DNA of 64,000 nt from GAS188 sp963713805 (GTDB lineage: Bacteria; Pseudomonadota; Alphaproteobacteria; Rhizobiales; Beijerinckiaceae): assembly GCA_963713805.1 (NCBI GenBank), contig CAVQNF010000019.1, positions 1 to 64,000 on the forward strand, read 5' to 3'. The notes beneath the pieces are model-generated. The model did no database searches. It had not been told where the DNA came from and worked only from the letters and a program-made list of their open reading frames with translations. The translations under genes and the position numbers were made by a program. Shown here piece by piece: positions 8,087 through 18,014 of the stretch (positions are counted from its first letter, which is position 1; each line of letters begins with the position of its first letter).

Positions 8087-8426
8087 CGGATCATCTCGAT
8101 CTATTGTCCGCACGGTTATCCTCATCCCACCACTCGCGGATGGCTGTTGTATTGCACGCGCCGTGCATTTCCGCAATCGCACATTAGGTAGCGGGGTTCT
8201 GATAATCAGATGCTGAACGCGCCGGGTTGATGACGGTGCACGGCTGAGGAGGCTATGCTTCAAACCCCTTCCGATCGCGCCCTGTTGCGCCGAGAACAAG
8301 GCTAGAACGCCATGTGCCGTCATGTGCCGTGGACTTGCCGACACCCTTTTGCACAAGGTTGTAATTGCTTCACTTTCCTTGAACCGATGTGCCTTCATAT
8401 TGAAAGTTAGGATTTTGCCCCTAACC

Positions 8427-8479
8427 TTTGAAATCATTGGCGACCCCGGCAGGATTCGAACCTGCGACCAACAGCTTAG
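8427..8479. repeat. Right attachment-site copy within intact tRNA-Arg
   Basis: The partner of the 7097-7149 repeat. It lies in the 3' part of the intact tRNA gene and its immediate 3' flank. Identity stops at 8480 within the anticodon stem, so recombination left the full tRNA functional at this end. Confidence 0.85.
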
Positions 8480-8514
8480 AAGGCTGCTGCTCTGTCCAGC
8501 TGAGCTACGGGGCC
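8438..8514 (-). tRNA. tRNA-Arg(UCU)
   Basis: 77 nt including an encoded CCA. The cloverleaf closes fully: 7-bp acceptor stem (one G-U), 4-bp D stem, 5-bp anticodon stem with loop CUUCUAA (anticodon UCU, reading AGA), 5-bp variable region and 5-bp T stem with UUCGAAU loop. It is the integration target of the adjacent cassette. Confidence 0.95.
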
Positions 8515-8683
8515 TTGAGCGGCGTGAACGCGCCGGCCATGATTGAGCCGGCAGCGCCCTCTCCTTGCGCCACGGCCTCGACGAAACCAGCGTCCGGCGA
8601 AGAGCGAGGCTTTTCGCCGCACGGAAGCTTGAACAAATCCCCCGTCGCGAGCGCGCCCGGTCAGCTTTGGCGCGACGCTCCGT

Positions 8684-8990
8684 TCAATGGGTCCATTGGC
8701 CGACGCGGTTGAAGCGGAAATTGTCCGAGTAGGACATGGGCCGGCGCTTCGTCTCATGGGGCTCTTCGAGGCGGAAGGGAATGCCTTCGCGCTGCGCGTA
8801 AGCCACGGCCTCTTCCTTCGTGTCGAAGGATAGCCTGACCTGGTCGCGCATGTCCGTCGACGAGGTCCAGCCCATCAACGGTTCGGCGACGCGTCTGCGC
8901 TCCGGCTCGATACTCGAGCCGCCATTGCTTGGAGTTGGCGGCACCCGACTGCATGGCGCTTCGGGCGGGTCGATAGATGCGGGCGGTCAT
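8684..8990 (-). CDS. NDUFS4-like accessory subunit of respiratory complex I (frameshifted)
   Basis: A ~100-residue ETC complex I subunit of the NDUFS4 type. The N-terminus, MTARIYRPARSAMQSGA then KQWRLEY, is read in one frame; near 8905 the frame changes and continues PLMGWTSSTDMRDQVRLSF, DTKEEAVAYAQREGIPFRLE and ends YSDNFRFNRVGQWTH. These are the family's conserved blocks. In alphaproteobacteria and mitochondria the protein sits on the peripheral arm of NADH:quinone oxidoreductase and supports assembly near the N module. It is encoded away from the nuo operon, as is usual in Rhizobiales. The break removes no conserved residue and is probably a sequencing insertion. Confidence 0.8.
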
Positions 8991-9048
8991 GGGCTTATTC
9001 CTCGACAGGCTTGTCGCGAAACGTCACCCTTTCGGGACGCGGATCGGC

Positions 9049-9125
9049 TGGTCGGGGCAGCAGGATTCGAACCTGCGACCTGTAGTACCCAAAACTACCG
9101 CGCTACCAGACTGCGCCATGCCCCG
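9049..9125 (-). tRNA. tRNA-Pro(UGG)
   Basis: 77 nt with encoded CCA. Acceptor stem CGGGGCA/UGCCCCG, anticodon stem GUAGU/ACUAC with loop UUUGGGU (anticodon UGG), T-arm GCAGG-UUCGAAU-CCUGC. All arms pair without mismatch. Confidence 0.95.
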
Positions 9126-9329
9126 GATATCCTCAACCGCTGAAAACTCTTGCATTTTTTAAGATCACAGCGGCGCGGTCATTTAGCAGGAACGGCACAG
9201 AACGGCAACAAGTGGCGCCGTTCGGCGCACCGATTCCCGAACATCGTTCCGGTCGCGTTCCATCGCGTGGCGACGGGAACATCGGACGCAGAAGGAGCCG
9301 GGAAGCTACATCGCCAATCAAACCGCACA

Positions 9330-12277
9330 TCACGGCATGTGGGCGCGCTTGAACGCCACGGTGAAACAAGCGCCCGTCATTCGGCGGCGGCCCTTCGCCG
9401 CTCCTTCGCCGAGCCGCGCTGTTACGGCCGAGGGCTGGCGTTCCAGCACTTCCTTCAGGAACTTGCCCGTGTGGCTCGAGAGCGCAAGCGCCACATCCTC
9501 AGGCGTTCCCGTGGCGACGATAGTGCCTCCGCCGTCTCCGCCCTCCGGCCCGAGGTCGATGATGTGATCGGCCGTCTTGATCACCTCGAGATTATGCTCG
9601 ATCACGACGACGGTGTTGCCCTGCTCGACGAGCTCGTGAAGCACTTCGAGGAGCTTCGCGACGTCGTGGAAGTGGAGGCCCGTCGTCGGCTCGTCGAGAA
9701 TATAGAGCGTGCGGCCGGTGGCGCGCTTCGACAATTCCTTGGCGAGCTTGACGCGCTGCGCCTCGCCGCCCGAGAGCGTCGTCGCTTGCTGGCCGACATG
9801 GACATAGTCGAGCCCGACGCGCGCGAGCGTTTTCATCTTGTCGCGGATCGCGGGCACGGCCGCGAAGAGCTCGCCCGCCTCCTCGACTGTCATGTCGAGC
9901 ACATCGGCGATCGATTTGCCGCGATATTTCACCTCGAGCGTCTCGCGGTCGTAGCGCTTGCCCTTGCACACGTCGCAAGTGACGTAGACGTCGGGCAGAA
10001 AGTGCATCTCGATCTTGATCACGCCGTCGCCCTGGCAGGCCTCGCATCGCCCGCCCTTGACGTTGAAGGAGAAGCGGCCCGGCTGATAGCCGCGCGCCTT
10101 GGCCTCCGGCAGTTGGGCGAACCAATCGCGGATCGGCGTGAAGGCCCCGGTGTAGGTCGCCGGGTTCGAACGCGGCGTGCGCCCGATCGGCGATTGATCG
10201 ATGTCGATCACCTTGTCGAGCTTGTCCAAGCCCTCGATGCGCTCATGGGGAGCGGGATGCTCATGCGAACCGTTGAGGCGCCGCGCGGCCGCGCGGTAGA
10301 GCGTGTCGATCGTCGAGCGTGGATTTGCCGCCGCCCGAGACGCCGGTGACGCAGGTGAAGAGGCCGAGCGGGATGTCGACCGTCACCTCCTTCAGATTGT
10401 TGCCGCGCGCACCCACGATCCGTAAATGATGCCCTTTGAGCACTTTGCGCCGCTCACGGGGAATGGGAATGGAGAGCTGCCCGTGAGATATTTGCCGGTG
10501 AGCGACTCCGGGTTCGCCATCACCTCCGACGGGCGTACCCTCGGCGACGATCTCACCGCCGTGAATGCCCGCGCCAGGGCCGACATCGACCACGTAATCG
10601 GCCGCGAGGATCGCATCCTCGTCATGCTCGACCACGATCACCGTGTTGCCGAGATCGCGCAACCTCTTCAGCGTCTCCAGGAGGCGCGCGTTGTCGCGCT
10701 GATGCAAGCCGATCGACGGTTCGTCGAGCACGTAGAGCACGCCGGTGAGGCCCGAGCCGATCTGTGAGGCGAGGCGGATGCGCTGGCTCTCGCCGCCGGA
10801 CAAGGTTCCCGAGGCACGCGACAAGGTGAGGTATTCGAGCCCGACATCGAGGAGAAAGCGCAGCCGATCGTTGATCTCCTTCAAGATGCGGTACGCGATC
10901 TCGTTCTGCTTTTCCGTGAGCACGCCGGGAAGCGTCGTGAACCAGTCGAGCGCCTCGCGCACGGAACGGCGCGTCGCCTCCGCGATATTGTCTGCCCGCG
11001 ATCTTCACCGCGAGCGCCTCGGGCTTGAGCCGCATGCCCTTGCAAGCCTCGCAAGGCGTCTCGGACATGTAGCGCCCGATCTCCTCGCGCGCCCATTCGC
11101 TGTCCGTCTCCTTGAAGCGGCGCTCGAGATTGCGGATCACGCCCTCGAAGGGCTTGTTGATCTCGTAGGCGCGCAGGCCGTCGTCATAGGCCATGCGCAC
11201 CTTCTCCTCGCCCGAGCCGTAGAGGATGGCGCGTTTCGCCTCCTCGGGCAGCTCGCGCCAGCGCGCCGATGTCGAAAAGCGGTAATGCTTGGCGAGCGCT
11301 TCAAGCGTCTGCCCGTAATAGGGCGAGGTCGATCGCGCCCAGGGCGCGATGGCGCCGCGCTTCAAGGTCGCGTTCTCGTCGGGCACCACGAGCTCGGGAT
11401 CGATGCGCATCTCATGGCCGAGCCCGTCGCAAGCCGGACAGGCGCCATAAGGATTGTTGAAGGAGAACAGGCGCGGCTCGATCTCGGGGATCGTGAATCC
11501 CGAGACCGGACAGGCGAATTTCGAGGAGAAGGTGATGCGCTTCGGCGCTCCCCTCTCGTCCTTGTCGTCGGCGAATTCGATGATCGCGATGCCGTCGGCG
11601 AGATCGAGCGCCGTCTCGAAGCTTTCGGACAGCCTTGCCGCGATGTCGGGACGCACGACGAGACGGTCCACGACGACGTCGATATCGTGCTTGAACTTCT
11701 TGTCGAGGACGGGCGCGGCGTCGATCTCGTAGAAGGTGCCGTCGATCTTGACGCGCTGGAAGCCCTTCTTCTGGAACTCCAGCATCTCCTTGCGATATTC
11801 GCCCTTTGCGGCCGCGCACAACGGGCGCGAGAAGATAGAGCCGCGTCTTCTCCGGCAACGCCAGCACGCGATCGACCATTTGCGAGACGGTCTGGCTCTC
11901 GATCGGCAGCCCGGTCGCGGGCGAGATAGGGAATCGCCGGCGCGCGCCCAGAGAAGGCGCATGTAGTCATAGATCTCGGTGACGGTGCCGACGGTGGAGC
12001 GCGGATTCTTCGATGTCGTCTTCTGCTCGATGGAGATCGCCGGCGAGAGCCCCTCGATGAGATCGACGTCGGGCTTCTGCATCATCTCGAGGAATTGGCG
12101 GGCATAGGCCGAGAGGCTCTCGACATAGCGGCGCTGGCCTTCCGCGTAGATGGTGTCGAAGGCGAGCGACGATTTGCCCGAGCCGGAGAGCCCGGTGAAC
12201 ACCACGAGCTTGTCGCGCGGAATGGTGAGGTCGATGCCCTTGAGATTGTGCTCGCGCGCGCCGCGGATCGAGATCAC
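9330..12277 (-). CDS. uvrA: Excinuclease ABC subunit A (frameshifted in assembly)
   Basis: UvrA, the damage-recognition ATPase of nucleotide excision repair, works as a dimer with UvrB. The span gives ~980 residues, the family length. In order: GTG start and SIRGAREHNLKGIDL, first P-loop GLSGSGKSS (~30-38), Q-loop region ISIEQKTTSKNPRSTVGTVT, zinc knuckle with CPACDG, signature LSGGESQRIRLASQ, VLDEPSIGLHQRD, second P-loop GVSGGGKSTL, second zinc knuckle CEACQGDG...CDVCKGKRYD, second signature LSGGEAQRVKLA and ILDEPTTGLHFHD. Frame breaks occur near 11930, 11910, 11820, 10993, 10535, 10480 and 10314; most are repaired by removing one base, for example an extra G after CTC beside the second P-loop. 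The gene is therefore probably intact in the organism. Confidence 0.93.
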
Positions 12278-12439
12278 GCGTTGGGGCGCGTCGAAAAGGC
12301 TTTCGACCGAGCCGGACGAGGCGCGGGAGATGTCTTGGGGCTGGCTTGAGGACTGGGGGCGGCATGAAGGGTTGCGCGGCCATGAACGTTTCTAGAACGC
12401 CTTATGTAGCGCGACAGCGGCGCATTGCACCCCGCGTCG

Positions 12440-12906
12440 TCAAATCGCGGCCGATTTTCCACCGGCCTGGCGGCCATGAAGCCACGCTTCAGTCACGCGC
12501 CACGGCTTCGACCCGAGCGTTTGCTGAAAGCGCAAAAGATAACCGTCAGGGTCCTGCACGAGGAACTGACGACAACGAAGGAGCATGTCCCTCGCGCGGT
12601 ACCATTTTTCCTCGAGGGCCAGGAAAATGCGGCAGCCCTCGGCCCGACAGTTGTCGTGGAGCGCGTCGATCTCCGAGCACGGATCTGGAAGATTGATCGC
12701 CCCGTCCAAAAGGTTGCGTCAGTTCGCCCGTCAGCCAGACTGCGGCCGGTCGGCTGCTCGATCATGAGTTCGGCACCTTCGCGATCGAGATAGGCGAATC
12801 TTTCCTCTGGCCGTCATAGGCGAATGCGAAAGCCGAGGATATCGACGTAAAAGCGCAGGCTATGCTCGAAGTCGGAGCAGTAAAGCTCCGGAACCAGCTT
12901 CGCCAT
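12440..12906 (-). CDS. VOC (glyoxalase/bleomycin-resistance) family protein, frameshifted
   Basis: A single-domain vicinal-oxygen-chelate protein of about 150 residues once two frame breaks (near 12813 and 12720) are bridged. Blocks in order: MAKLVPELYCSDFEHSLRFY and DILGF (first beta-alpha-beta module), RFAYLDREGAELMIEQPTGR, then AEGCRIFLALEEKWYRA, FLVQDPDGYLLRFQQ, where the DPDGYLLRF motif carries the metal-ligand glutamate position replaced by the usual R-F neighbourhood. Members include glyoxalases, dioxygenases and antibiotic-binding proteins; the substrate cannot be read from sequence. It lies just downstream of the Sec operon on the same strand. An AT-poor spacer separates it from uvrA. 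Confidence 0.7.
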
Positions 12907-12957
12907 GAGATGCCTACGATGCTACGGAGGTCGGTCTTGCATTGTGGAACGCGTACT

Positions 12958-13360
12958 TCACGCGACCGCGATCAGTGCCGCGGCGACGCGCCTGTCCTCG
13001 GCGATCAGCACGTTGTAGGTGCGCGCCGCGGCCCCGGTCTGCATGGCGTCGAGGCGAATGCCGGCGCCGCGGCCAAGGAGGCGCGTACGCCTCTCCTCGA
13101 TGAAGGCCGGCTGCTCGCCGGTGCCGAGGAGAAGGATCTCGATCGCGTTCGCTTCGGCAAGGATGGGCGCGAGCGCGGCTTCGTCGATTTCCGAGACGCT
13201 GCGCGACCGGCCACGCCCTGCACGCCCGAGGGCAGCGCCAGGATCGAGCCGCGATGGCCCATGCCGCCGAAGCGAAATCCGCCATCGCCATAGGCTTCGA
13301 TCTGGTGTCGACCGGGAAGAAACCGGATGTCCTCGCTTTCGCTCTCATCGAGGCTGGCCT
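12958..13360 (-). CDS. Mth938-like domain protein (DUF498/NDUFAF3 family), frameshifted
   Basis: About 130 residues after bridging a break near 13215. The first part reads FLPGRHQIEAYGDGGFRFGG and HRGSILALPSGVQG; the second reads EIDEAALAPILAEANAIEIL, LLGTGEQPAFIEER and ends TYNVLIAEDRRVAAALIAVA. This is the Mth938-like fold; eukaryotic NDUFAF3 is a complex I assembly factor, and bacterial members have no proven role. The gene follows secF directly in Rhizobiales, as here. Its start is unclear because the frame runs on from secF without a stop, which suggests another indel between the two. Confidence 0.75.
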
Positions 13361-13389
13361 TCGCCGCTTCGCGTCGGCGTCGCAGCGAG

Positions 13390-14393
13390 CCACGAGACCG
13401 CGGAAGCCTCACGCCGGCGCGCGCAGCCGTCGTCTTCTTCGCGGCCGCCGGCTTGCCCTTCTCCTCGGCGACGAGCTCGGCGTCGGTCTTGCCGTGCACG
13501 CCGAGATAGATGAGCGAGGGCGAGGAGATGAAGATCGCCGAGTAGGTCGAGACGAGCACGCCGCACAGCATCACCTTGGCGAAATCCTCGATCGCCTGGC
13601 CACCGAAGACGACGAGCGCCAGAAGCGACAAGGCCGCTGTCGTCGCGGTCATCGAGGTGCGCGCCAAGCGTCGAGTTCACCGAGAGATCGAGCAGTTCGG
13701 CGATCGGCATGCGCCGATAGCGGCGCAGCAGCTCGCGGGTGCGATCGAAGACCACGACCGTCTCGTTCAGCGAATAGCCGACGATCGTCGAGAATCGCCG
13801 CGATCGAGGTCATGTTGAATTCGGTGCGGGTGATCAGGAAGAAACCCATGGTGAGCACGATGTCGTGCATCGTGCCGATGATGGCGCCGATGGCGAATTG
13901 CAGCTCGAAGCGGAACCAAAGATAGATCGAGGACGGCCACGATCGCGAGCAGCACGCCGATGGTGCCGTTCTGCACGAGCTCGCCCGAGACGCGCGGGCC
14001 CACCGTCTCGACGCGGCGGAATTCGTAAGCTGAATCGAGCGCCGCGTGCGCCTTGCGCACGGCCTCGCTTTGCGCCTGCTCGCCGCCGGGTTGGGCGCCA
14101 TAGCGCAGCGAGACGCCTTCGCCATTGCCGAATTCCTGCGCCTCGACCTCGCCGTCGACGAAGCCCCGCCAAGCGTGTGGCGCAACGCCGCGACATCCGC
14201 CTTGCCGGATTTCGCCTGCAGCTCGATAAGCGTGCCGCCCTTGAAGTCGATGCCGAAGTTGAGGCCGATCGTGAGGAACAAGGTGACGGTGATGAGCGAG
14301 CAAGATCGCCGAGAAGGGAAAGCTCACTTTCCGGAATCGGACGAAGCGGAACTTGGTGCCGTCGGGAATGATGCGAAGGAGCTTCATGCGCAT
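13390..14393 (-). CDS. secF: Protein translocase subunit SecF (frameshifted in assembly)
   Basis: SecF pairs with SecD to use the proton gradient for late steps of Sec export. From ATG 14393 (TGAGGGTCATG after the secD stop): MRMKLLRIIPDGTKFRFVRF, first membrane segment, then LTIGLNFGIDFKGGTLIELQ (the family's G-I-D-F-x-G-G block), periplasmic loop, and the C-terminal membrane bundle with FELQFAIGAIIGTMHDIVLT, TRTEFNMTSIAAIL, NETVVVFDRTRELLRRY and TSMTATTAALSLLALVVFGG. Five frame breaks (near 14300, 14180, 13929, 13790, 13665); four of them are one inserted G each when read on the minus strand, and the one near 14180 is an ambiguous indel. The exact 3' end is masked by a further indel before the Mth938 gene. 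Confidence 0.9.
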
Positions 14394-14398
14394 GACCC

Positions 14399-16001
14399 TC
14401 AGAACGGCAGGATCTGCGGCCGGCGCACGCGATACCACAAGCCGATCATCATGCGCGTCATGGTGACGGCGGTGATGACGGTGGTGAGGACGCCGAACAC
14501 CATGGTGAGCGCGAAGCCCTTCACCGGACCCGATCCCATCAGGAAAAGGATGAAGGCCGCGATCAGCATGGTCGCGTTGGAATCGATGATCGTCGCGAAG
14601 GCACGCGTGAAGCCGGCCTCGAGCGCCGAGACGAGCGCGCGCCCGTTGTGCACCTCCTCGCGGATGCGTTCGTAGATGAGCACGTTGGAATCGACCGCCG
14701 TGCCGATCGTCAGCACGATGCCGGCGATGCCCGGCAGCGTGAGCGTCGCGCCGAAGGCCGACATCAGCGCGAAGATGAACATCACATGGATCAGCAAGGC
14801 GAAATTGGCGAAGAAGCCGAAGACGCCGTAGACCGCGAACATGAAGAGCGCGACGAAGGCAGAAGCCACATAGGTCGCGAGCTTGCCGGCGGCGATCGAA
14901 TCCGCGCCGAGCCCGGGACCGACCGTGCGCTCCTCGACGATGGTGAGCGGGGCCGGCAAGGCACCGGCCCGCAGCAGAACCGCGAGGTTGTTCGCGGCTT
15001 CGACGGTGAAGCGGCCCGAGATCTGCCCCTGCCCTCCCGGGATCGGCCCATTGATGCGCGGTGCCGAGATCACCTTGTTGTCGAGGACGATCGCAAGGAG
15101 GCGCCCGACATTCTCCGCGGTCGCCTGGCCGAAGCGCTGTCCGCCGCGCACATTGAAGCGGAAATTCACGATCGGCTCATTGGTGCGCGGGTCGAAACCC
15201 GGCTGCGCATCGACGAGATCGGCGCCGTCGACGATGACGCGCTTTTCGACAGTCAGCGTGCCGCCCGTCTCCTGCGAGGGGAGTTGCTCGACGTCGCCCG
15301 GCGGCTGCGCCCTGATCGGCGACGAAGCGAAACTCGAGATGCGCCGTCTGGCCGAGCAGGTCCTTCAGCTTTTGCGGATCCTGCAGGCCGGGCACCTCGA
15401 CGAGGATGCGGTCGTTCCCCTGCCGCTGGATGTTCGGCTCGGTCGCGCCGAGCGCATCGACGCGCCGGCGGATGACCTCGATCGACTGATCGACGGCGCG
15501 GCGCACCTTGTCGGTGATGCCGGCGTCCGTGACGGCGAGGCGGATGAGGCCGTCATCGGCTTGCGTCACGTCGAGGGTGCGCGGGCCGCCGAAACCGGCG
15601 TTGCCGACTGGCTGGCCGAGGTCGGCAAGAGGTCCCATGACACGGGTGCGCTCAGCAGGATCGGGAACGCGCACCTCGACGCCGCGCGGCGTCACCGTAA
15701 TTCCGCCGGGGAACCCGACCTTCTGGTCGTGCAGGATGCGGCGCACATCGTCGCGCAACTGGTTGATCTGCGTTTTTGCGATCGCCGCCGCGTCCACCTG
15801 AAGCAGCACATGCGAGCCGCCTTGAAGATCGAGCCCGAGCACGACCGCTTGGTGCGGCAGGAGGCCGCTCGGCAAGAAACCGAACCCGTTTTTCAACGCC
15901 TCGCGCGTGCCGCCGGGCAGGAAATTCGGCATCACGAAAACAAGGCCGAGCACCACGGTCAGCAGCACGCCGATGATCTTGGCTCGCGAATAGCGCAGCA
16001 C
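14399..16001 (-). CDS. secD: Protein translocase subunit SecD (one frameshift)
   Basis: About 534 residues. GTG start at 16001 with AGGGAG 12 bases ahead. The N-terminal membrane helix (KIIGVLLTVVLGLVFVMPNF) is followed by the family block VVLGLDLQGGSHVLLQVD, the periplasmic P1 head, and the RND-type membrane bundle with FRFNVRGGQRFGQATAENVG, GPGLGADSIAAGK, TLPGIAGIVLTIGTAVDSNV and LIYERIREE. One extra G in a GGG run near 15315 breaks the frame. It lies 66 bases downstream of yajC and 5 bases before secF, forming the yajC-secD-secF operon. Confidence 0.93.
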
Positions 16002-16067
16002 CGCTTCAATTTCTCCCTCTTCGCCCCGAACCGCAGCTAGGCGCGGCGAATGGCGCTTCTATGCCCG

Positions 16068-16418
16068 TCACTTCGCGGGCTTGGGCTGATCGGCCTTCAC
16101 CGGCTCGCCCTTGGCGCGCACATCCGCGATCATCGAACGCACCACGCGCACCCGCACGCCGTCGGCAATCTCGGCCTCGAGCTCGTTGTCGTCGATGACC
16201 TTGGTCACCCGGCCGACGATGCCGCCGTTGGTGACCACGGTGTCGCCACGCCGCACATTCTTGATCATCGACTTGTGCTCGGCCGCGCGCTTTTGCTGCG
16301 GACGAAAGAGGAGCACATACATGATCGCAAAGACGAAGATCAGCGGCGCAAATTGGACGAGCATGTCCGTCGAGCCGAAGCCGCCGGCCGCCTGCGCATA
16401 GGCTGGGGTGATGAACAA
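16068..16418 (-). CDS. yajC: Preprotein translocase accessory subunit YajC
   Basis: A 116-residue inner-membrane protein that associates with SecDF. I choose the TTG at 16418 because GAGGAG lies 8 bases before it and the product then starts with the family's usual FITPAYAQAAGG; the frame can extend to 16457. One membrane helix (LIFVFAIMYVLLFRPQQKR) carries the conserved FRPQQKR edge; the cytosolic KOW-like barrel has GDTVVTNGGIVGRVTKV and ends in a Lys/Pro tail. First gene of the Sec accessory operon. Confidence 0.93.
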   Translation of the reverse strand: MFITPAYAQAAGGFGSTDMLVQFAPLIFVFAIMYVLLFRPQQKRAAEHKSMIKNVRRGDTVVTNGGIVGRVTKVIDDNELEAEIADGVRVRVVRSMIADVRAKGEPVKADQPKPAK

Positions 16419-16685
16419 GGGAGTGGCTCCTCGGCGCGCCGCAAATCCCGCTTCCACGGCTCGTGAGCGCGCCTATCCTCGAAATTCGGCGCGGACTATA
16501 GCGGCGGGTCCGCTGAAAGCAACCTTTCCGCGAATTTGCGCAAAAAGAACGATTTCTGGACGACCGGCGGCGGAGCCTCGACTTGGTGTACACCGGCTTG
16601 GCCCAACCGAATCGAAAGGGCTGGCCCCATGCCCGTCCCTCGATCTGCAAGGACACTCGTCGGAACGAGCAAAGAGGAGGGTGAC

Positions 16686-18014
16686 GTGGGGTTCGACGCA
16701 CAAGAACGGCTGCAATTGCGGCGTGTGGTGGTCGCGAGCATGATCGGCGCCACCATCGAATGGTATGACTTCTTCCTCTATGGCGTGGTCGCCGGAATCG
16801 TCTTCAACAAGCTTTTCTTTCCGGCGAGCGACCCGCTCGTCTCGACGCTTCTCGCCTATGCGACCTTCGCGGTCGGCTTCCTCGCGCGCCCTCTCGGCGG
16901 CGTGATCTTCGGCCATTTCGGCGACCGGCTCGGCCGCAAGAACATGCTGGTGATGACGCTCATGATCATGGGCGTCGCGACCTTCCTGATCGGGCTTCTG
17001 CCGACCTATCAGGAGATCGGCGTTTTGGCACCCATCCTGATGCTGATGCTGCGCGTCCTTCAGGGCATCGGGCTCGGCGGGGAATGGGGTGGCGCCGTGC
17101 TCATGACCTATGAATACGCGGAGCCCGGCCGGCGCGGCCTTTATGCCAGCCTGCCGCAGATCGGGCTGTCGATCGGGCTCTGCCTCGCCTCGGGCGTGGT
17201 GGCGCTGTTCTCCTACATCCTGGACGATGCTCAATTCCTCGCCTGGGGCTGGCGCGTCGCCTTCGTTCTCAGCGTCATCCTCGTCGCCATCGGCATCTAC
17301 ATCCGGCTGCGCATCTTCGAGACGCCGGAGTTCGCCGCGCTCAAGGAGAAGCAAGGCGAGGCCCGCATGCCGTTCCTCGACATGATCAAGGAGTATCCGG
17401 CCAATATCCTGGCCGGCATGGGCGCCCGCTATATCGACGGCGTGTTCTTCAACATCTTCGCCGTCTTCATGATCGGCTATCTCGTCAACACGCTGAACAT
17501 CGCGCGCACCGACGCGTTGCTCGGCGTGATGCTCGCGGCGCTCGTCATGTGCGTCTTCATCCCGATCTTCGGCCATCTCTCGGACCGTCACGGCCGGGGC
17601 AGGGTCTACTGGATCGGCGCCCTCGTCACCGGTCTCTCGGCCTTTCCGGCGATGTGGCTGATCCTGAACAGCGCCGGCAATGTCGGCTTGATCTGGCTCG
17701 CCATCGTCGTGCCGTTCGGCATTTTCTACGCAGCCTGCTACGGGCCGGAGGCGGCCCTGTTCTCCGACCTGTTCGAGACGCGCGTGCGCTATACCGGCGT
17801 GAGTTTCGTCTACCAATTCTCCGGAATTTTCACCTCGGGACTGACCCCGCTCATCGCCACCGCGCTTTTGCCGCTGAACGGCGGCAGACCCTGGCTGATC
17901 TGCGCCTATATTCTTTTCTCGGCGCTCGTCAGCGCGGCGAGCGCCCGGTGGATCGAGCAACGCGCGAAGGCGGGCGAGCTGATGCCGGCAAAGCAGGTCG
18001 GCATGCCGATGTGA
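16686..18014 (+). CDS. MHS-family MFS transporter (metabolite:H+ symporter)
   Basis: A 442-residue, 12-helix transporter of the MHS group (ShiA/KgtP/ProP relatives), which bring organic acids, osmolytes or shikimate in with protons. The frame is open from 16536, but GAGGAGGGTGAC directly before GTG 16686 sets the start at MGFDAQERLQLRR. Family marks: ASMIGATIEWYDFFLYG in helix 1, motif A GHFGDRLGRKNM in loop 2-3, RVLQGIGLGGEWGGAVL in helix 4, FGHLSDRHGRGRVY in loop 8-9. Intact reading frame. Its stop overlaps the start of the next transporter. Substrate cannot be fixed from sequence. Confidence 0.9.
   Translation: MGFDAQERLQLRRVVVASMIGATIEWYDFFLYGVVAGIVFNKLFFPASDPLVSTLLAYATFAVGFLARPLGGVIFGHFGDRLGRKNMLVMTLMIMGVATFLIGLLPTYQEIGVLAPILMLMLRVLQGIGLGGEWGGAVLMTYEYAEPGRRGLYASLPQIGLSIGLCLASGVVALFSYILDDAQFLAWGWRVAFVLSVILVAIGIYIRLRIFETPEFAALKEKQGEARMPFLDMIKEYPANILAGMGARYIDGVFFNIFAVFMIGYLVNTLNIARTDALLGVMLAALVMCVFIPIFGHLSDRHGRGRVYWIGALVTGLSAFPAMWLILNSAGNVGLIWLAIVVPFGIFYAACYGPEAALFSDLFETRVRYTGVSFVYQFSGIFTSGLTPLIATALLPLNGGRPWLICAYILFSALVSAASARWIEQRAKAGELMPAKQVGMPM

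Larger units (their letters stand above)
7097..8479. mobile_element. Mini-cassette integrated at tRNA-Arg(UCU), no integrase
   Basis: About 1,330 bases lie between the two 53-bp repeats. The cassette holds a DUF2335 gene and an overlapping small gene, both on the minus strand, and ~340 bases of lower-G+C non-coding DNA next to the intact tRNA. No integrase or excisionase frame is present, so it is either a deletion remnant of a larger island or a non-autonomous element mobilised in trans. The intact tRNA at one end and the 3' fragment at the other are the classical layout. Confidence 0.7.

Noticed and set aside
7097..8479. Complete prophage or satellite
   Set aside because: Only DUF2335 and one doubtful small gene are present; no integrase, replication, capsid or lysis genes.
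8428..8712. Open frame with peptide GFEPATNSLE
   Set aside because: This is the well-known false peptide from reading tRNA genes antisense; the tRNA-Arg folds perfectly here.
9150..10349. 399-codon plus-strand open frame
   Set aside because: Antisense to uvrA, whose motifs (LSGGEAQR, DEPTTGLH) lie on the other strand.
9330..12277. Programmed frameshifting or pseudogenisation of uvrA
   Set aside because: No slippery-site/pseudoknot pattern recurs at the breaks, several breaks in one gene are needed, and many are simple one-base insertions like those in other housekeeping genes.
16536..16685. 50-codon N-terminal extension of the MHS transporter
   Set aside because: Not hydrophobic, unlike the family, and the strong GAGGAGG site points to GTG 16686.
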